A DNA stretch of 55,622 bases from Salinarimonadaceae bacterium (GCA_007693435.1 REDO01000053.1:1-55622); one strand, 5' to 3'; positions 7,257 through 15,997 are shown, counted from the stretch's first letter. The notes: a model not told the origin generated them from the letters alone. Made by a program: numbers and translations.

Positions 7257-9752
7257 ATGGATGTCATCTCGCTCGTCGGCGCCGTCGCCGCGCTCTTCGT
7301 CGTCATCTCGCTGAGCGAGCCTCTCGCCGACCGTACCCGGCTGCCTTACACGGTGGTTCTCGCCATCATCGGCACGGCGATCGGCGCGGGAGCGCTGTTT
7401 CTCGTCGAGCACGGACGAGACGTCTTCGGGCTGCCTCTGGCCGTCGAGATGTTCGAATTCGAGATCCGGGCCAGCGTGTTTCTCTACGTGCTGTTGCCGA
7501 CCCTGCTGTTTCAGGTCGCGCTGGGGCTAAACCTGCGGCGCATGGCCGACGACTGGGTGCCGATCCTCGTCATGGCCGTGCTGGCGGTGGTGGTGGCGAC
7601 CTTCGCCATCGGCTATGCGCTGACGCCTTTCACCAGCCTGCCGCTGATGGCCTGCCTGATGCTCGGCGCCATCGTCGCCACGACCGACCCGTCGGCGGTG
7701 GTGTCGATATTCCGCAATATCGCCGCCCCCCAGCGCCTGACGCGGATCGTCGAGGGCGAGAGCCTGTTGAACGACGCGGCCGCCATCGCGCTGTTCGGGT
7801 TCTTCCTGACTTTCGTCATGTTGGGCGTGCCGAACCCGACCCTGCGCGACGCGCTCGTGGGTTTCCCGATGCTGATCCTCGGCGGGATCGCGACCGGCTG
7901 GGTCTTCGCACGGCTCTGCGTTGCGCTGTTCGCCTGGCTGGCGCGCTTTCCGCTGGCGCAGATATCGCTCACCGTCGCGCTCCCCTACGTGACATATCTC
8001 GTCGCCGATCAGCTGTTGGGAGTTTCGGGCGTCATCGCCGTGGTGATGTCGGGCATGACGCTGAATTATCTCGGACCCGGCAGGCTGGCGCCGGGCAATT
8101 GGGCCAACCTGCGCGAAATCTGGGGCGTGCTGGCGCATTGGGCCGGAGCGATGATCTTTCTCCTGGCGGCGCTTCTCGTGCCCCGGCTTCTGGGGGAGGT
8201 TCAGTGGCGGGATCTCGGCCTGATAGCCGTCGTCGTCGCGGCTGCGGCGGCCGCACGGCTGTTCATGCTGTACATCGTCCTGCCGGTCCTCACCGCGCTC
8301 AAGCTTTCGCCGCAAGTGGAGCGGCCATATCGGGTGGCTATCCTGTGGGGAGGGCTGCGCGGCGCCGTCACGCTGGCGCTCGCGCTCGCGGTTACGGAAA
8401 ACCTGCGCGTCCCCGCAGACATACAGCGCGAGATCGGCATTCTGGCCACCGGGTTCACGCTTTTCACGCTGCTGGTGCAGGGCACGACGCTGCGCTGGGT
8501 GATCTCGCTGCTCGGCCTCGACAAACTCTCGCGGCTCGACCGGGCGCTCTCCAATCAGGTGATCGCCGTCGCGCTCGAAAACGTCCGCGAGGAAGTATCG
8601 CAAACGGCCAAACGCCATGAACTGACGCAGGAGATCGTGCGCTCGGAAGCCAAGCGCTTCGCCGAACGTCTCGACAACGCGATGACGACGGCGGAAGCCG
8701 CCGACGAGATCGCCGATCGTGATCGCATCACGCTCGGGCTTGTGGCCCTGGCGGGACGCGAGCGAGACATGATCCTGGAGGCTTTCCGCGAACAGCAGGT
8801 TTCGGCGCGCCTCGCCGAACTGATGCTGTCGGACGCCGATCGCCTCATCGAGCGCACGCGGACGGGCGGGCGTGACGAATACCGTGCGGCCGGTCGATTG
8901 AGCCTCACGCGCGGGCGTGGGTACCGCTTCGCCGTCTTCCTGCATAATCGCATGCGCTTGTCGGGCCCGCTGGCGAGGATGACGGCGGACCGGTTCGAGA
9001 TCCTGTTGAACCTGAGACTGATCCTGCGCGACCTGCACGCCTATATCGACGGCAAGATCCGCCGCATTCACGGCCGCCGCGTGGCCGACCTCCTGCACGA
9101 ATTGCTCAGGCGTCGCGAGGATGAAACCCAATCGGCGATTGACGGATTGCGCCTGCAATATCCGGGCTACGCCGAGGAGATCGAGCGCCGTTTCATCCGC
9201 CGAACCTCGTTGCGGCTGGAGGAACGGGAATACGATATCCTCTACCAGGACGGTCTGATCGGGCGCGAGCTTTTCACCAAGCTGAAGCAGGAACTCGGCG
9301 AGAAGCGCACGAGGGTCGAGACGCGCCCCGCTCTCGATCTCGCCGTCCAGAAAAGCGAACTGGTTCGCCGGTTTCCGCTGTTTTCCAGCATGGACGAGAA
9401 CAGCCGCGCCGGCCTCGCCCGCTCACTGAAGACCCGCTACGTCCAGCCCGGCGATGTCCTGGTGCGAAAAGGCCAGATCCCCCGCGAGGTCTGCTTCATC
9501 GCGTCTGGAGCGATCGAGGCGGAAACCGCAGGGCAGAAGCACAAGCTGGGCCGGGGCGAGATGTTCGGGCAGTTGTCGCTGTTGAGCCGTCAGACACGGC
9601 GGACGCAGATCACCGCCATGAGCCATTCGACACTCCTCGTTCTCGACGAAGCCGGGTTCCGGCGCCTTCTCGAAAAGAGCGAAGCGCTTCGTCTCGCCGT
9701 GAAGGAAAGCGCCGAAAGGCGCGGAATCGCAACAGACGCCCTCGATCTGTAG
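7257..9752 (+). CDS. Na+/H+ antiporter (CPA1/NhaP type) with C-terminal cyclic-nucleotide-binding domain
   Basis: 831 residues. The first 420 form an NhaP-type exchanger domain with about twelve membrane helices; the ion-binding motif ATTDPSAV and the helix-5/6 segment EGESLLNDAAAIALF are intact, as is GGLRGAVTLALALAV. Residues about 430-700 are a charged helical cytoplasmic region. The last 130 residues are a cNMP-binding fold: RRFPLFSSM, QPGDVLVRKGQ, the phosphate-cassette-like GEMFGQLSLL and LLVLDEAGFRRLL. Known homologues exchange Na+ or K+ for protons, with the tail thought to gate activity. The usual R/A pair of the cAMP cassette is not evident, so the ligand is uncertain. The ATG has no clear ribosome site; an in-frame GTG at 7236 preceded by AAGG is an alternative start. 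It stands alone, convergent with the TRAP operon. Confidence 0.9.
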   Translation: MDVISLVGAVAALFVVISLSEPLADRTRLPYTVVLAIIGTAIGAGALFLVEHGRDVFGLPLAVEMFEFEIRASVFLYVLLPTLLFQVALGLNLRRMADDWVPILVMAVLAVVVATFAIGYALTPFTSLPLMACLMLGAIVATTDPSAVVSIFRNIAAPQRLTRIVEGESLLNDAAAIALFGFFLTFVMLGVPNPTLRDALVGFPMLILGGIATGWVFARLCVALFAWLARFPLAQISLTVALPYVTYLVADQLLGVSGVIAVVMSGMTLNYLGPGRLAPGNWANLREIWGVLAHWAGAMIFLLAALLVPRLLGEVQWRDLGLIAVVVAAAAAARLFMLYIVLPVLTALKLSPQVERPYRVAILWGGLRGAVTLALALAVTENLRVPADIQREIGILATGFTLFTLLVQGTTLRWVISLLGLDKLSRLDRALSNQVIAVALENVREEVSQTAKRHELTQEIVRSEAKRFAERLDNAMTTAEAADEIADRDRITLGLVALAGRERDMILEAFREQQVSARLAELMLSDADRLIERTRTGGRDEYRAAGRLSLTRGRGYRFAVFLHNRMRLSGPLARMTADRFEILLNLRLILRDLHAYIDGKIRRIHGRRVADLLHELLRRREDETQSAIDGLRLQYPGYAEEIERRFIRRTSLRLEEREYDILYQDGLIGRELFTKLKQELGEKRTRVETRPALDLAVQKSELVRRFPLFSSMDENSRAGLARSLKTRYVQPGDVLVRKGQIPREVCFIASGAIEAETAGQKHKLGRGEMFGQLSLLSRQTRRTQITAMSHSTLLVLDEAGFRRLLEKSEALRLAVKESAERRGIATDALDL

Positions 9753-9903
9753 CCGGGCGGCGACGCTCGCCGGGGGCTTCGAGTGCATGGACGCGCCGCC
9801 TCTGCGCGATCGCGCATTTGTTGCGCCGTTTCGACGTGCAAGGCCGCGTGATGCGCCGGGTCGATCGAACGGGTCGACCTCCGCGCGGCTGTCGCGGAAG
9901 CGG

Positions 9904-11259
9904 TCAGAGCATCTGGCTCGGCAGCCAGAGCACGATCTGCGGGAACATGAAGACCAGCAGCACCGCCAGCATCTGCAAGCCGACGAAGGGCAGGACGCCG
10001 AGATAGATGTTCCTGATCGTCACTTCCGGAGGCGCCACGCCTCGCAGGTAGAATAACGAGAATCCGACGGGTGGGGTGAGGAACGAGGTCTGGAGCACCA
10101 CCGCGAACAGCACGATGAACCAGATCTGGTCGAAACCCAGAAGCACCACGACCGGCGCCACCAGCGGCAGCATGATCAACGATATCTCCAGCCAGTCCAG
10201 GAAGAACCCGGCCATGAAGGCGATGAACAGGATCGTCAGGACCACGCCGCTCGGCCCGAACGGAAGAGCGCGCAGCTGATCGGTGATGAACTGGTCGCCC
10301 CCGAGCTGGCGCATGACCACGGCGAACATCGTCGCCCCGAGGAAAATGCCGAAGATGAACGCCGTGGTCAGCGTGGTCTTCATGCCGACGTCTTTCAGGA
10401 CCGACCAGTTGAGCCTGCCGTTCAGGGCCGCAAGCAGCGTCGCGCCGAAGGCGCCCACCCCCGAAGCCTCGGTCGGCGTGGCGATTCCGAAGAAGATCGA
10501 GCCGAGAACGGCCATGATCAGCAGCAGCGGCGGCACCACTGCCAGAAGCGTGTCGAACACCAGCCGCCCTGTGACGGGAGGCAGGTTCTTCGGCGCGGGC
10601 GCCAGCCCGCGAAACAGGAAGGCGGCGCCGATGATGAATACGATGTAGAGACAGCCCAGCAACAGTCCCGGCAGGAGCGCGCCCATGAACAGATTGCCGA
10701 CGGAGACCGACATCTGGTCGGCCATGATGATCAGCATGATCGAGGGCGGGATCAGGATCCCGAGAGTTCCGGCCGAACAGACCACGCCCGCGGCGAATCC
10801 CTTGTTGTAGCCGTGCTGGATCATGATCGGCAGGGACAGCAGCGCAAGCAGCACCACCGAGGCGCCGACGATTCCGGTCGAGGCCGCGAGCAGGATGCCG
10901 ATCAGCACCACCGCCAGCGCCAGACCGCCCCGGAAACGACCGAAAAGCTTGACGAAATTCTGCATCAGCTTCTCGGTCACGCCGGAGCGTTCCAGCATCA
11001 GCCCCATGAAGATGAACATGGGCAAAGCGACGAGAATCCAGTTCGACATCTGCCCCCAGAAGCGCTGGACGAAGACCCCGAAGATGCGGAAATCGTTCAG
11101 GAAGAAGGTGTCCCAGCCGAACCAGTTGGATCCGTAGACGGCGATAAAGCTGAAGGCGATCGACACGCCGGCCAGCGCCCAGGCCACCGGAACGCCGGTG
11201 AACAGAACCGCGATGAAGGAAACCAGCATCGCGAACACGAGTATTTCGTTCGTTTCCAT
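9904..11259 (-). CDS. TRAP transporter large permease (DctM family)
   Basis: 451 residues, almost entirely hydrophobic, with the twelve-helix pattern of DctM/SiaM. Family hallmarks are GVPVAWALAGVSIAFSFI near the start, GIVGASVVLLALLSLPIMI and GTLGILIPPSIMLIIMADQM, and the late segment TSFLTPPVGFSLFYLRGVAPP. The form with two extended internal loops and the early GVPVAWAL motif is typical of the mannitol/chloroaromatic (FcbT3-like) subgroup. It uses an ion gradient to import the acid delivered by the periplasmic binding protein encoded two genes upstream. Last gene of the leftward three-gene operon; 48 bases follow the small permease gene. Convergent with the antiporter gene. Confidence 0.93.
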   Translation of the reverse strand: METNEILVFAMLVSFIAVLFTGVPVAWALAGVSIAFSFIAVYGSNWFGWDTFFLNDFRIFGVFVQRFWGQMSNWILVALPMFIFMGLMLERSGVTEKLMQNFVKLFGRFRGGLALAVVLIGILLAASTGIVGASVVLLALLSLPIMIQHGYNKGFAAGVVCSAGTLGILIPPSIMLIIMADQMSVSVGNLFMGALLPGLLLGCLYIVFIIGAAFLFRGLAPAPKNLPPVTGRLVFDTLLAVVPPLLLIMAVLGSIFFGIATPTEASGVGAFGATLLAALNGRLNWSVLKDVGMKTTLTTAFIFGIFLGATMFAVVMRQLGGDQFITDQLRALPFGPSGVVLTILFIAFMAGFFLDWLEISLIMLPLVAPVVVLLGFDQIWFIVLFAVVLQTSFLTPPVGFSLFYLRGVAPPEVTIRNIYLGVLPFVGLQMLAVLLVFMFPQIVLWLPSQML

Positions 11260-11307
11260 CCCAGATCCCTGTCGAATGTCAGCGCGTTCGCGTCCCGCGT
11301 CGCCGCG

Positions 11308-11910
11308 TCAGTCCCTGGTCAGCGCGCGTGGAAAATTGAAAAGATACGAACAGACACGCAACAGCCGCGCAAACGCCGCCAGCGCGATGTAGGCAAAGGC
11401 CAGAACGATCACGCTCTTGATCATCCAGCGATTGCCGAGCCCGGCGGGCGCCGCCGACCGCTCACCGCGACGATGCGAAATTTCGACGAAGGGGATTGCG
11501 TAGCTGATGATGATCCAGCACATCGGCAGGATGATGAGGGTGATCGTCAGGAATTCAATCCAGGCGCGGGTCGTGGGGCGGAATTGCGCCGCCACCACAT
11601 CCACGCGGACATGGGCGTCATGGATCACTGCGTAGCCGATGCCGAACATGAAGCCGACGGCGTACATGTGCCATTGCATCTCCTCGACCCAGATGTAGTT
11701 CACGTTCAACCCGTAGCGCATGGCCACGTTGACCACGATCACCAGCACGAGCAGGATCCAGATCAGGTTCAGCAGCACCGAAATCGAACCGAGAACCGCT
11801 TCGATCTTGTCCGAGAGCCAGGTGCGCGGAAAGCTCAGAGCATGGCTGCGGGCTCCGGCGTCCTCGACCTTCTCCAGATCGAGCTCAATTTTGGTTTCTG
11901 TCTGCGCCAT
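11308..11910 (-). CDS. TRAP transporter small permease (DctQ family)
   Basis: 200 residues with four hydrophobic segments (about 35-60, 70-95, 112-135 and 152-178). The motifs VNYIWVEEMQWHMYAVGFMFGIG, containing the conserved W-x-E-E pair, and HDAHVRVDVVA are the standard small-subunit signatures; the His-Val-Arg-Val-Asp stretch lies at the first cytoplasmic turn. The small subunit scaffolds the DctM channel. Strong ribosome site GGAGG lies five bases before the ATG. An intercistronic hairpin (11971-11999) separates it from the binding protein gene. Confidence 0.93.
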   Translation of the reverse strand: MAQTETKIELDLEKVEDAGARSHALSFPRTWLSDKIEAVLGSISVLLNLIWILLVLVIVVNVAMRYGLNVNYIWVEEMQWHMYAVGFMFGIGYAVIHDAHVRVDVVAAQFRPTTRAWIEFLTITLIILPMCWIIISYAIPFVEISHRRGERSAAPAGLGNRWMIKSVIVLAFAYIALAAFARLLRVCSYLFNFPRALTRD

Positions 11911-11970
11911 CGCTCACCTCCACCTCCGCGCAAGAGATATCCGCTCGACAAGCGGATCGCCAGCACGATG

Positions 11971-11999
11971 CGGGCCGCGCCTTTCAGCGGCGCGGCCCG
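11971..11999 (-). terminator. Intercistronic hairpin between TRAP binding protein and small permease genes
   Basis: An 11-base perfect stem, CGGGCCGCGCC (11971-11981) and GGCGCGGCCCG (11989-11999), closes a seven-base loop. It sits 20 bases after the binding protein stop and 61 bases before the small permease start. No T-run follows on the minus strand. Such hairpins between a binding protein gene and its permeases usually attenuate readthrough or protect the upstream mRNA, giving an excess of binding protein. Confidence 0.6.
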
Positions 12000-12019
12000 T
12001 CCCCAGATGCGGTTGTCGA

Positions 12020-13081
12020 TTATTCGCCGATGCGGGTCTGCCAGTCGCGCGGCAGGTAGCCCATCTCTTTCCAGGGGCGCAGTTCGTCCTGGAACTCCAT
12101 CATCGAGCGATAGACCCTGCCGAACATCTCGTCCCTTTCAGACCAGCGGTTCAGCACGGTGTTGGACGCATCGCGGAAGGCCGCGATCTGCTCGTCGCTG
12201 TAGGTGCGGATGTTGGTTCCCCTCTCCTCGAACCGCTTGATCGCGGCGCCTTGCAGAGCCTCGGCCCGCGCGATCGAGTAGGCGACGCCGGCCATGCAGG
12301 CCATGTTGAACGTGGCCTGGGTCTGCTCGCTCAACCCGTTCCATGCATCGAGGTTGATATAGAGGAACTGGTTGGTCGACGGCTGGTGCCAGCCGGGCAG
12401 ATAGAGGTAGGGAGCGACCTGATAGAAACCGAGCTGCTCGTCCACCGTCGGAAGCGAGAATTCGGTTGCGTCCAGGGTGCCGGTTTCGAGCGCCTGATAC
12501 AGCTCGCCGCCCGGCAGCATCGTCACCGACATGCCGAACTCGCCGAAGATCTCGCCACCCACGCCGGCCGCGCGGAAGCGCAGCCCCCGCAGGGCCTCGA
12601 CGTCGGGCATCTCCTCGCGGAACCAGCCGGCGGTCTCCGGGCTGATCGTGCCGCACAGGATCGGGTGCACGTTCTGAGCGTGGAACAGCTCCTCCAGCAG
12701 CTCCTGGCCGCCGTGGTGGGTCATCCACGCGACGAACTCCATCGATTCAAGTCCGAAGGGCGTGGCGCCGAACAGCGCCGAAGCCGGCACCTGGCCCCAT
12801 TCGTAGCCCATCCAGCTGAAGCCGGCGTCCACGTTCCCCTGTGAGACGTTGTCGAAGATCGACAACGCGGGAATGACCGCGCCGGGCTCGGCGACCTGCA
12901 GATCGATATTGCCGCCCGAGACGGCGCGCAACTGATCGGCGACCCACGGCATGGTGTCGCCCAGCGCGGTAAGCGTCGAGGCGAAGGCCATGGGAACCTG
13001 CCAGCGCACCCTCTCCTGCGCGGACGCGCTGGTGGCTGCCATAATTGCCGCAACGGCGGTGGTGATCAGGACTTTATTCAT
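12020..13081 (-). CDS. TRAP transporter substrate-binding protein (DctP family)
   Basis: 353 residues. Signal peptide MNKVLITTAVAAIMAATSASA. The mature protein opens RVRWQVPMAFASTLTALGD and shows the family segment LRGLRFRAAGVGGEIFGEFG around residue 160, where the conserved Arg that salt-bridges a carboxylate ligand is found, followed by LPGGELYQALETGTLDATE. These features fit the mannitol/chloroaromatic (FcbT1-like) subgroup, so the ligand is probably an organic acid. The start was placed at the second Met because GGAGG lies five bases upstream of it; an ATG four codons earlier has no such site. First gene of the leftward operon. Confidence 0.92.
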   Translation of the reverse strand: MNKVLITTAVAAIMAATSASAQERVRWQVPMAFASTLTALGDTMPWVADQLRAVSGGNIDLQVAEPGAVIPALSIFDNVSQGNVDAGFSWMGYEWGQVPASALFGATPFGLESMEFVAWMTHHGGQELLEELFHAQNVHPILCGTISPETAGWFREEMPDVEALRGLRFRAAGVGGEIFGEFGMSVTMLPGGELYQALETGTLDATEFSLPTVDEQLGFYQVAPYLYLPGWHQPSTNQFLYINLDAWNGLSEQTQATFNMACMAGVAYSIARAEALQGAAIKRFEERGTNIRTYSDEQIAAFRDASNTVLNRWSERDEMFGRVYRSMMEFQDELRPWKEMGYLPRDWQTRIGE

Positions 13082-13137
13082 AGATCCTCCCATTATGCTA
13101 TTGAAACGCTCAAGACAGGTGATCAGCCGTTATGGCT

Positions 13138-13152
13138 CATCGGACGCCGATG
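13138..13152. promoter_or_regulatory. 15-base palindrome upstream of the TRAP operon
   Basis: CATCGG-ACG-CCGATG, a perfect six-base inverted repeat with three-base centre, 57 bases upstream of the TRAP binding protein start. It is suitably placed for an operator, but GC-rich palindromes of this size occur by chance in such DNA. Confidence 0.3.
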
Positions 13153-13310
13153 TTAGTGTATGGACGCCGGTTGCGCCAGCGCCTGCGTCGATAAGGATTC
13201 GGGAGCATCGATCGGGAGGTGGGGGGCGCGCATAAGCGTAGCCCCGGCGACGCACGGACGCGCCGCAACGGCCCTGAGCATTCAGCACATACCGGGCGAA
13301 GCGTTGAAAT

Positions 13311-13616
13311 TTAGGCGTTACAGGAGAACGAGGCGGCGCGGGCGTCGCTTTCCGTAAGCCTTCGCAGGGCGCTCTTGGCGCGCGCGAGTTCCGGCCTGTC
13401 CAATTCGGCGGAGATCTGTTGCACGAGGCGCGCAGCGCGACGGGAGCCGCGCGAGGCGGCGAAGCGAAGCCAGACGTAGCCGGTCGGGAGATCGACCGGC
13501 AGCCCCTTGCCGAGCGCGTAAATTCGGCCGATGTGATAGAAATCCTCGGCGGCGTGAAACAGAACGCCGTCCAATTCGGCATCGAAAACCGACATGTCCT
13601 GCTCTTCCGGGCTCAT
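13311..13616 (-). CDS. Small Sel1-repeat-like protein
   Basis: 101 residues and no signal peptide. The core FYHIGRIYALGKGLPVDL followed by PTGYVWLRFAASRGSRRAA fits one Sel1-like repeat (A/G-x-x-Y-x-x-G-x-G-V-x-x-D-x-x-x-A-x-x-W-x-x-x-A-A-x-x-G) at about residues 25-62, with a helical tail. Single-repeat Sel1 proteins are known, and usually serve as protein-binding modules, but partners cannot be told from sequence. The chosen ATG has GGAAGG about nine bases upstream; an in-frame ATG fifteen codons earlier (13661) is possible. Transcribed away from the CMD/ABC operon, with a 306-base region holding two palindromes between them. Confidence 0.7.
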   Translation of the reverse strand: MSPEEQDMSVFDAELDGVLFHAAEDFYHIGRIYALGKGLPVDLPTGYVWLRFAASRGSRRAARLVQQISAELDRPELARAKSALRRLTESDARAASFSCNA

Positions 13617-13686
13617 GCGTCGTTTCCTTCCGCGAACATCTGCACCTGAATTCGAATACATAAGGGGTAATTCTGATTAAAACCCT

Positions 13687-13709
13687 AGGTTTCACGGTTT
13701 ATGAAACCT
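13687..13709. promoter_or_regulatory. Perfect AGGTTTCA-N7-TGAAACCT operator-like palindrome
   Basis: Eight-base arms AGGTTTCA (13687-13694) and TGAAACCT (13702-13709) around seven bases. AT-rich, centred about 83 bases from the Sel1-like gene start and 225 bases from the CMD start. The dyad size suits a dimeric helix-turn-helix regulator (for example TetR or GntR). No adjacent regulator of those families is present. Confidence 0.5.
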
Positions 13710-13779
13710 CTACTGGAATTGCGTGTCGCCGCCTCCCGGGACCGCTCGGGTCGCCCCCCGGAAGGCCGCCGCGCTGCGT

Positions 13780-13804
13780 CATCTTTACGCGTTGCGCAAA
13801 GATG
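13780..13804. promoter_or_regulatory. 25-base near-perfect palindrome upstream of the CMD/ABC operon
   Basis: CATCTTT (13780-13786) and AAAGATG (13798-13804) flank an inner CGC-GTT-GCG dyad, with one mismatched pair. It could be an operator or an RNA hairpin in a long 5' leader, since it starts about 143 bases before the CMD start codon. Confidence 0.45.
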
Positions 13805-13922
13805 GTGTGCGGTTGGCGGCGCTTCTTCCCGAAAGTGGTCGTCTCTAGCCTTGGTAGAAATACGGTCGGACAATCAGGCCGAAAAAGACGCCCAAGGCGC
13901 GCAATAAGACGGGAGGAGAACC

Positions 13923-14702
13923 ATGAGCGACGATGGCGCGCGCAAGCGCGAGCTGAAGGAGACGTTCACGCGTCAGCGCGGCTATTGGAGCGACCTCTGG
14001 TCGAACCTTCTGGACCGCGATCCCGACTTCTTCGAAGCCTATATGCATTTTTCTTCAGTTCCCTGGCTGCGCGATGGCCTCGACCCGAAGGTGCGCGAAT
14101 TCGTCTACATCGCGATCGACGCGTCAACGACGCATCTCTACGATCCGGGCACGAAGATCCATATGATCAACGCGTTCCGCTACGGCGCGACCGCGGGCGA
14201 GATCCTCGAGGTTCTCGAGCTGATCTCGATGCAGGGCATACATTCGAGCACCGTCGGCGCCGGCATCCTGCTCGAGGAGCTTGCGGCGGCGGGAATGGAG
14301 ACGCCGGCCGACCGCCCGCTCTCGGCGGACCAAGAGGCGCTCAAGGCGCGGTTCGTGGAGGCCCGCGGATATTGGGACGAGCGCTGGGACGCGATCCTGC
14401 GCCTCTCGCCCGATTATTTCGAGGCCAGCCTGAACTTCGTCCATTCGCCGTGGAAATCGGGCAGCCTTGCGCCGAAAATCCGAGAACTCGTCTATGTCGC
14501 GATCGCCGCCGCGACGACGCATCTCCACGAACCCGCCATTCGCCTGCATGTCCGCAACGCCCTGAAGCACGGAGCGTCGGCGCAGGAGATCATGGAGGTG
14601 TTCGAACTCATCAGCGTCCTCGGCGTACACACGATCACTTCGAGCCTGCCCATCATGGAGCAGGTCATCGCAGAAAAAGAACCGCAAAAAGCAGCGGAAT
14701 GA
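13923..14702 (+). CDS. Two-domain carboxymuconolactone decarboxylase family protein
   Basis: 259 residues formed by two tandem CMD domains of about 120 residues. Each repeats the order WSDLWSNLLDRDPDFFEAYM / WDERWDAILRLSPDYFEAS, then the PKVREFVYIAIDASTTHLY / PKIRELVYVAIAAATTHLH core and the H...N/R-A-x-x-x-G-A-x-x-x-E-I-x-E-V-x-E-L helix. No CxxC pair is present, so a thiol peroxidase adaptor role is unlikely; a lyase/decarboxylase-like or binding role is possible. Strong ribosome site GGGAGGAG seven bases before ATG. It heads the branched-chain-type ABC operon, just as a single-domain CMD gene heads the peptide-type operon at 909, which suggests related chemistry on both imported substrates. 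Confidence 0.87.
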   Translation: MSDDGARKRELKETFTRQRGYWSDLWSNLLDRDPDFFEAYMHFSSVPWLRDGLDPKVREFVYIAIDASTTHLYDPGTKIHMINAFRYGATAGEILEVLELISMQGIHSSTVGAGILLEELAAAGMETPADRPLSADQEALKARFVEARGYWDERWDAILRLSPDYFEASLNFVHSPWKSGSLAPKIRELVYVAIAAATTHLHEPAIRLHVRNALKHGASAQEIMEVFELISVLGVHTITSSLPIMEQVIAEKEPQKAAE

Positions 14703-14745
14703 TCCGCCGGCGAACGTCGTCGGGCTTCATCCACGGGAGGAAAAT

Positions 14746-15981
14746 ATGATTAGCAACCGGTACAATAGACTGACGCGCGGCGCCTTGCTGGCGGGCGTGG
14801 CGACGCTTCTGCTCGCGGCCCCGGCCACGGCGCAGCAGGACCCGATCCAGATCGGGTTCACCACCGCCATCACGGGGCCGTTCAACGAGTTCGGCGAAGG
14901 CTATCGTCGCGGCGCTGAAATCGCCGCCGAGCAGTGGAACGCGCGCGGCGGGATCGACGGACGCCCCGTCGCCCTCGGCATGGTGCTCGACGACCAGCTC
15001 GTTCCGGATCGCTCCGTGCAGAACATGCGCCGCATCCTCGACAATCCCGACATCGCGGCGTTGATCGCGCCTTCGGGCAGCGGACCGACGCTCGCCATCA
15101 TCGACATGGTCGAGGCCGACGGCCGGCCGATGTGCAACACCCAGGCCCAGACGCCGCTCATCATCTGGCCGAACGGCCTTGACCAGCCGCCGCGCCGGAA
15201 CGTGTTCTCGGTCTCGATCGGCAACACCGTCGAAGCCGACAAGCTCGGCGAGGCCCTCGTCGCAGGCCAGTACAACCATGTCGGCATCCTCCACGAGAGC
15301 ACCGGCTACGGCGTCACCGGGGCCGAGATCCTCAAGAGCCGGCTCGAGGAGCTCGATCCGAACGTGACAGTTACGGTCGAATCCTACAACCAGCGCGCTC
15401 CGGACATGACGGCGCAGCTCGCCCGCGCCCAGCGCGCCGGCGCCGACGTCCTCGTTGTGATCGGCCTGGGCGCCGACCTTGCCGTCATCCGCCGCAACAT
15501 CGCACGCCTCAATCTCGCGATCCCGCTCTACGCCACGGCCGGCGGCGTGACGCCTCCCTACATCGAGGGCGCGGGCGAACTCACGATCGGCACGCGCGCG
15601 GCGAGCTCCGCCGTTATGGCGGCCAACCCCTATCCGGCGAAGACGCAGGAAGTGCTCGACGCCTATGTCGCCAAGCACGGGCGCGACCGCTGGTGGGGAC
15701 CGGACCAGAACCGCGCCCAGATCGCCATCGCCTCGACCATGCTGACCGGCTACGACTGCGCCAACCTCCTGTTCTCGGCCATCGAGAGGGCGGGCTCGAC
15801 CGATCCTGACGCGGTCATCGCGGCGATGCAGGAGACCCGCGACTTCCCCGGCGCGTCTATCGAGTCGATCTCGTTCTCGCCCGAGGACCACGACGCCATG
15901 ACGACCGCCGGGCTCACCGTTTACGAAATGCAGTCGACGCCGGCTGGACTGACGCTGGTGCCTCGCGAAACCGCGAACTGA
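14746..15981 (+). CDS. Branched-chain-type ABC transporter substrate-binding protein (Peripla_BP_6)
   Basis: 411 residues. Signal peptide RGALLAGVATLLLAAPATA ending about residue 30. The mature protein begins DPIQIGFTTAITGPFNEFG, the standard LivJ-like strand and loop, followed by GAEIAAEQWNARGGIDGRPV; the second lobe has NHVGILHESTGYGVTGAE and DVLVVIGLGADLAV. Proteins of this form bind amino acids, aromatic acids, urea or amides, so ligand is not assigned here. GGGAGG lies six bases before ATG, 43 bases after the double-CMD gene. A large hairpin follows the stop (15998-16029). Confidence 0.93.
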   Translation: MISNRYNRLTRGALLAGVATLLLAAPATAQQDPIQIGFTTAITGPFNEFGEGYRRGAEIAAEQWNARGGIDGRPVALGMVLDDQLVPDRSVQNMRRILDNPDIAALIAPSGSGPTLAIIDMVEADGRPMCNTQAQTPLIIWPNGLDQPPRRNVFSVSIGNTVEADKLGEALVAGQYNHVGILHESTGYGVTGAEILKSRLEELDPNVTVTVESYNQRAPDMTAQLARAQRAGADVLVVIGLGADLAVIRRNIARLNLAIPLYATAGGVTPPYIEGAGELTIGTRAASSAVMAANPYPAKTQEVLDAYVAKHGRDRWWGPDQNRAQIAIASTMLTGYDCANLLFSAIERAGSTDPDAVIAAMQETRDFPGASIESISFSPEDHDAMTTAGLTVYEMQSTPAGLTLVPRETAN

Positions 15982-15997
15982 GCCCGCGAGCGCCAAT

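Larger units (their letters stand above)
13617..13922. other. Divergent regulatory region between the Sel1-like gene and the CMD/ABC operon
   Basis: No credible coding frame in 306 bases. The AT-rich part at 13655-13710 contains the palindrome at 13687-13709, and a second long palindrome lies at 13780-13804. GGGAGGAG just before 13923 is the ribosome site of the CMD gene. Both elements are described separately. Confidence 0.55.

Noticed and set aside
7527..9158. 543-codon minus-strand frame inside the antiporter gene
   Set aside because: Composition (Gln/Arg/His-rich) and lack of motifs mark it as an antisense shadow.
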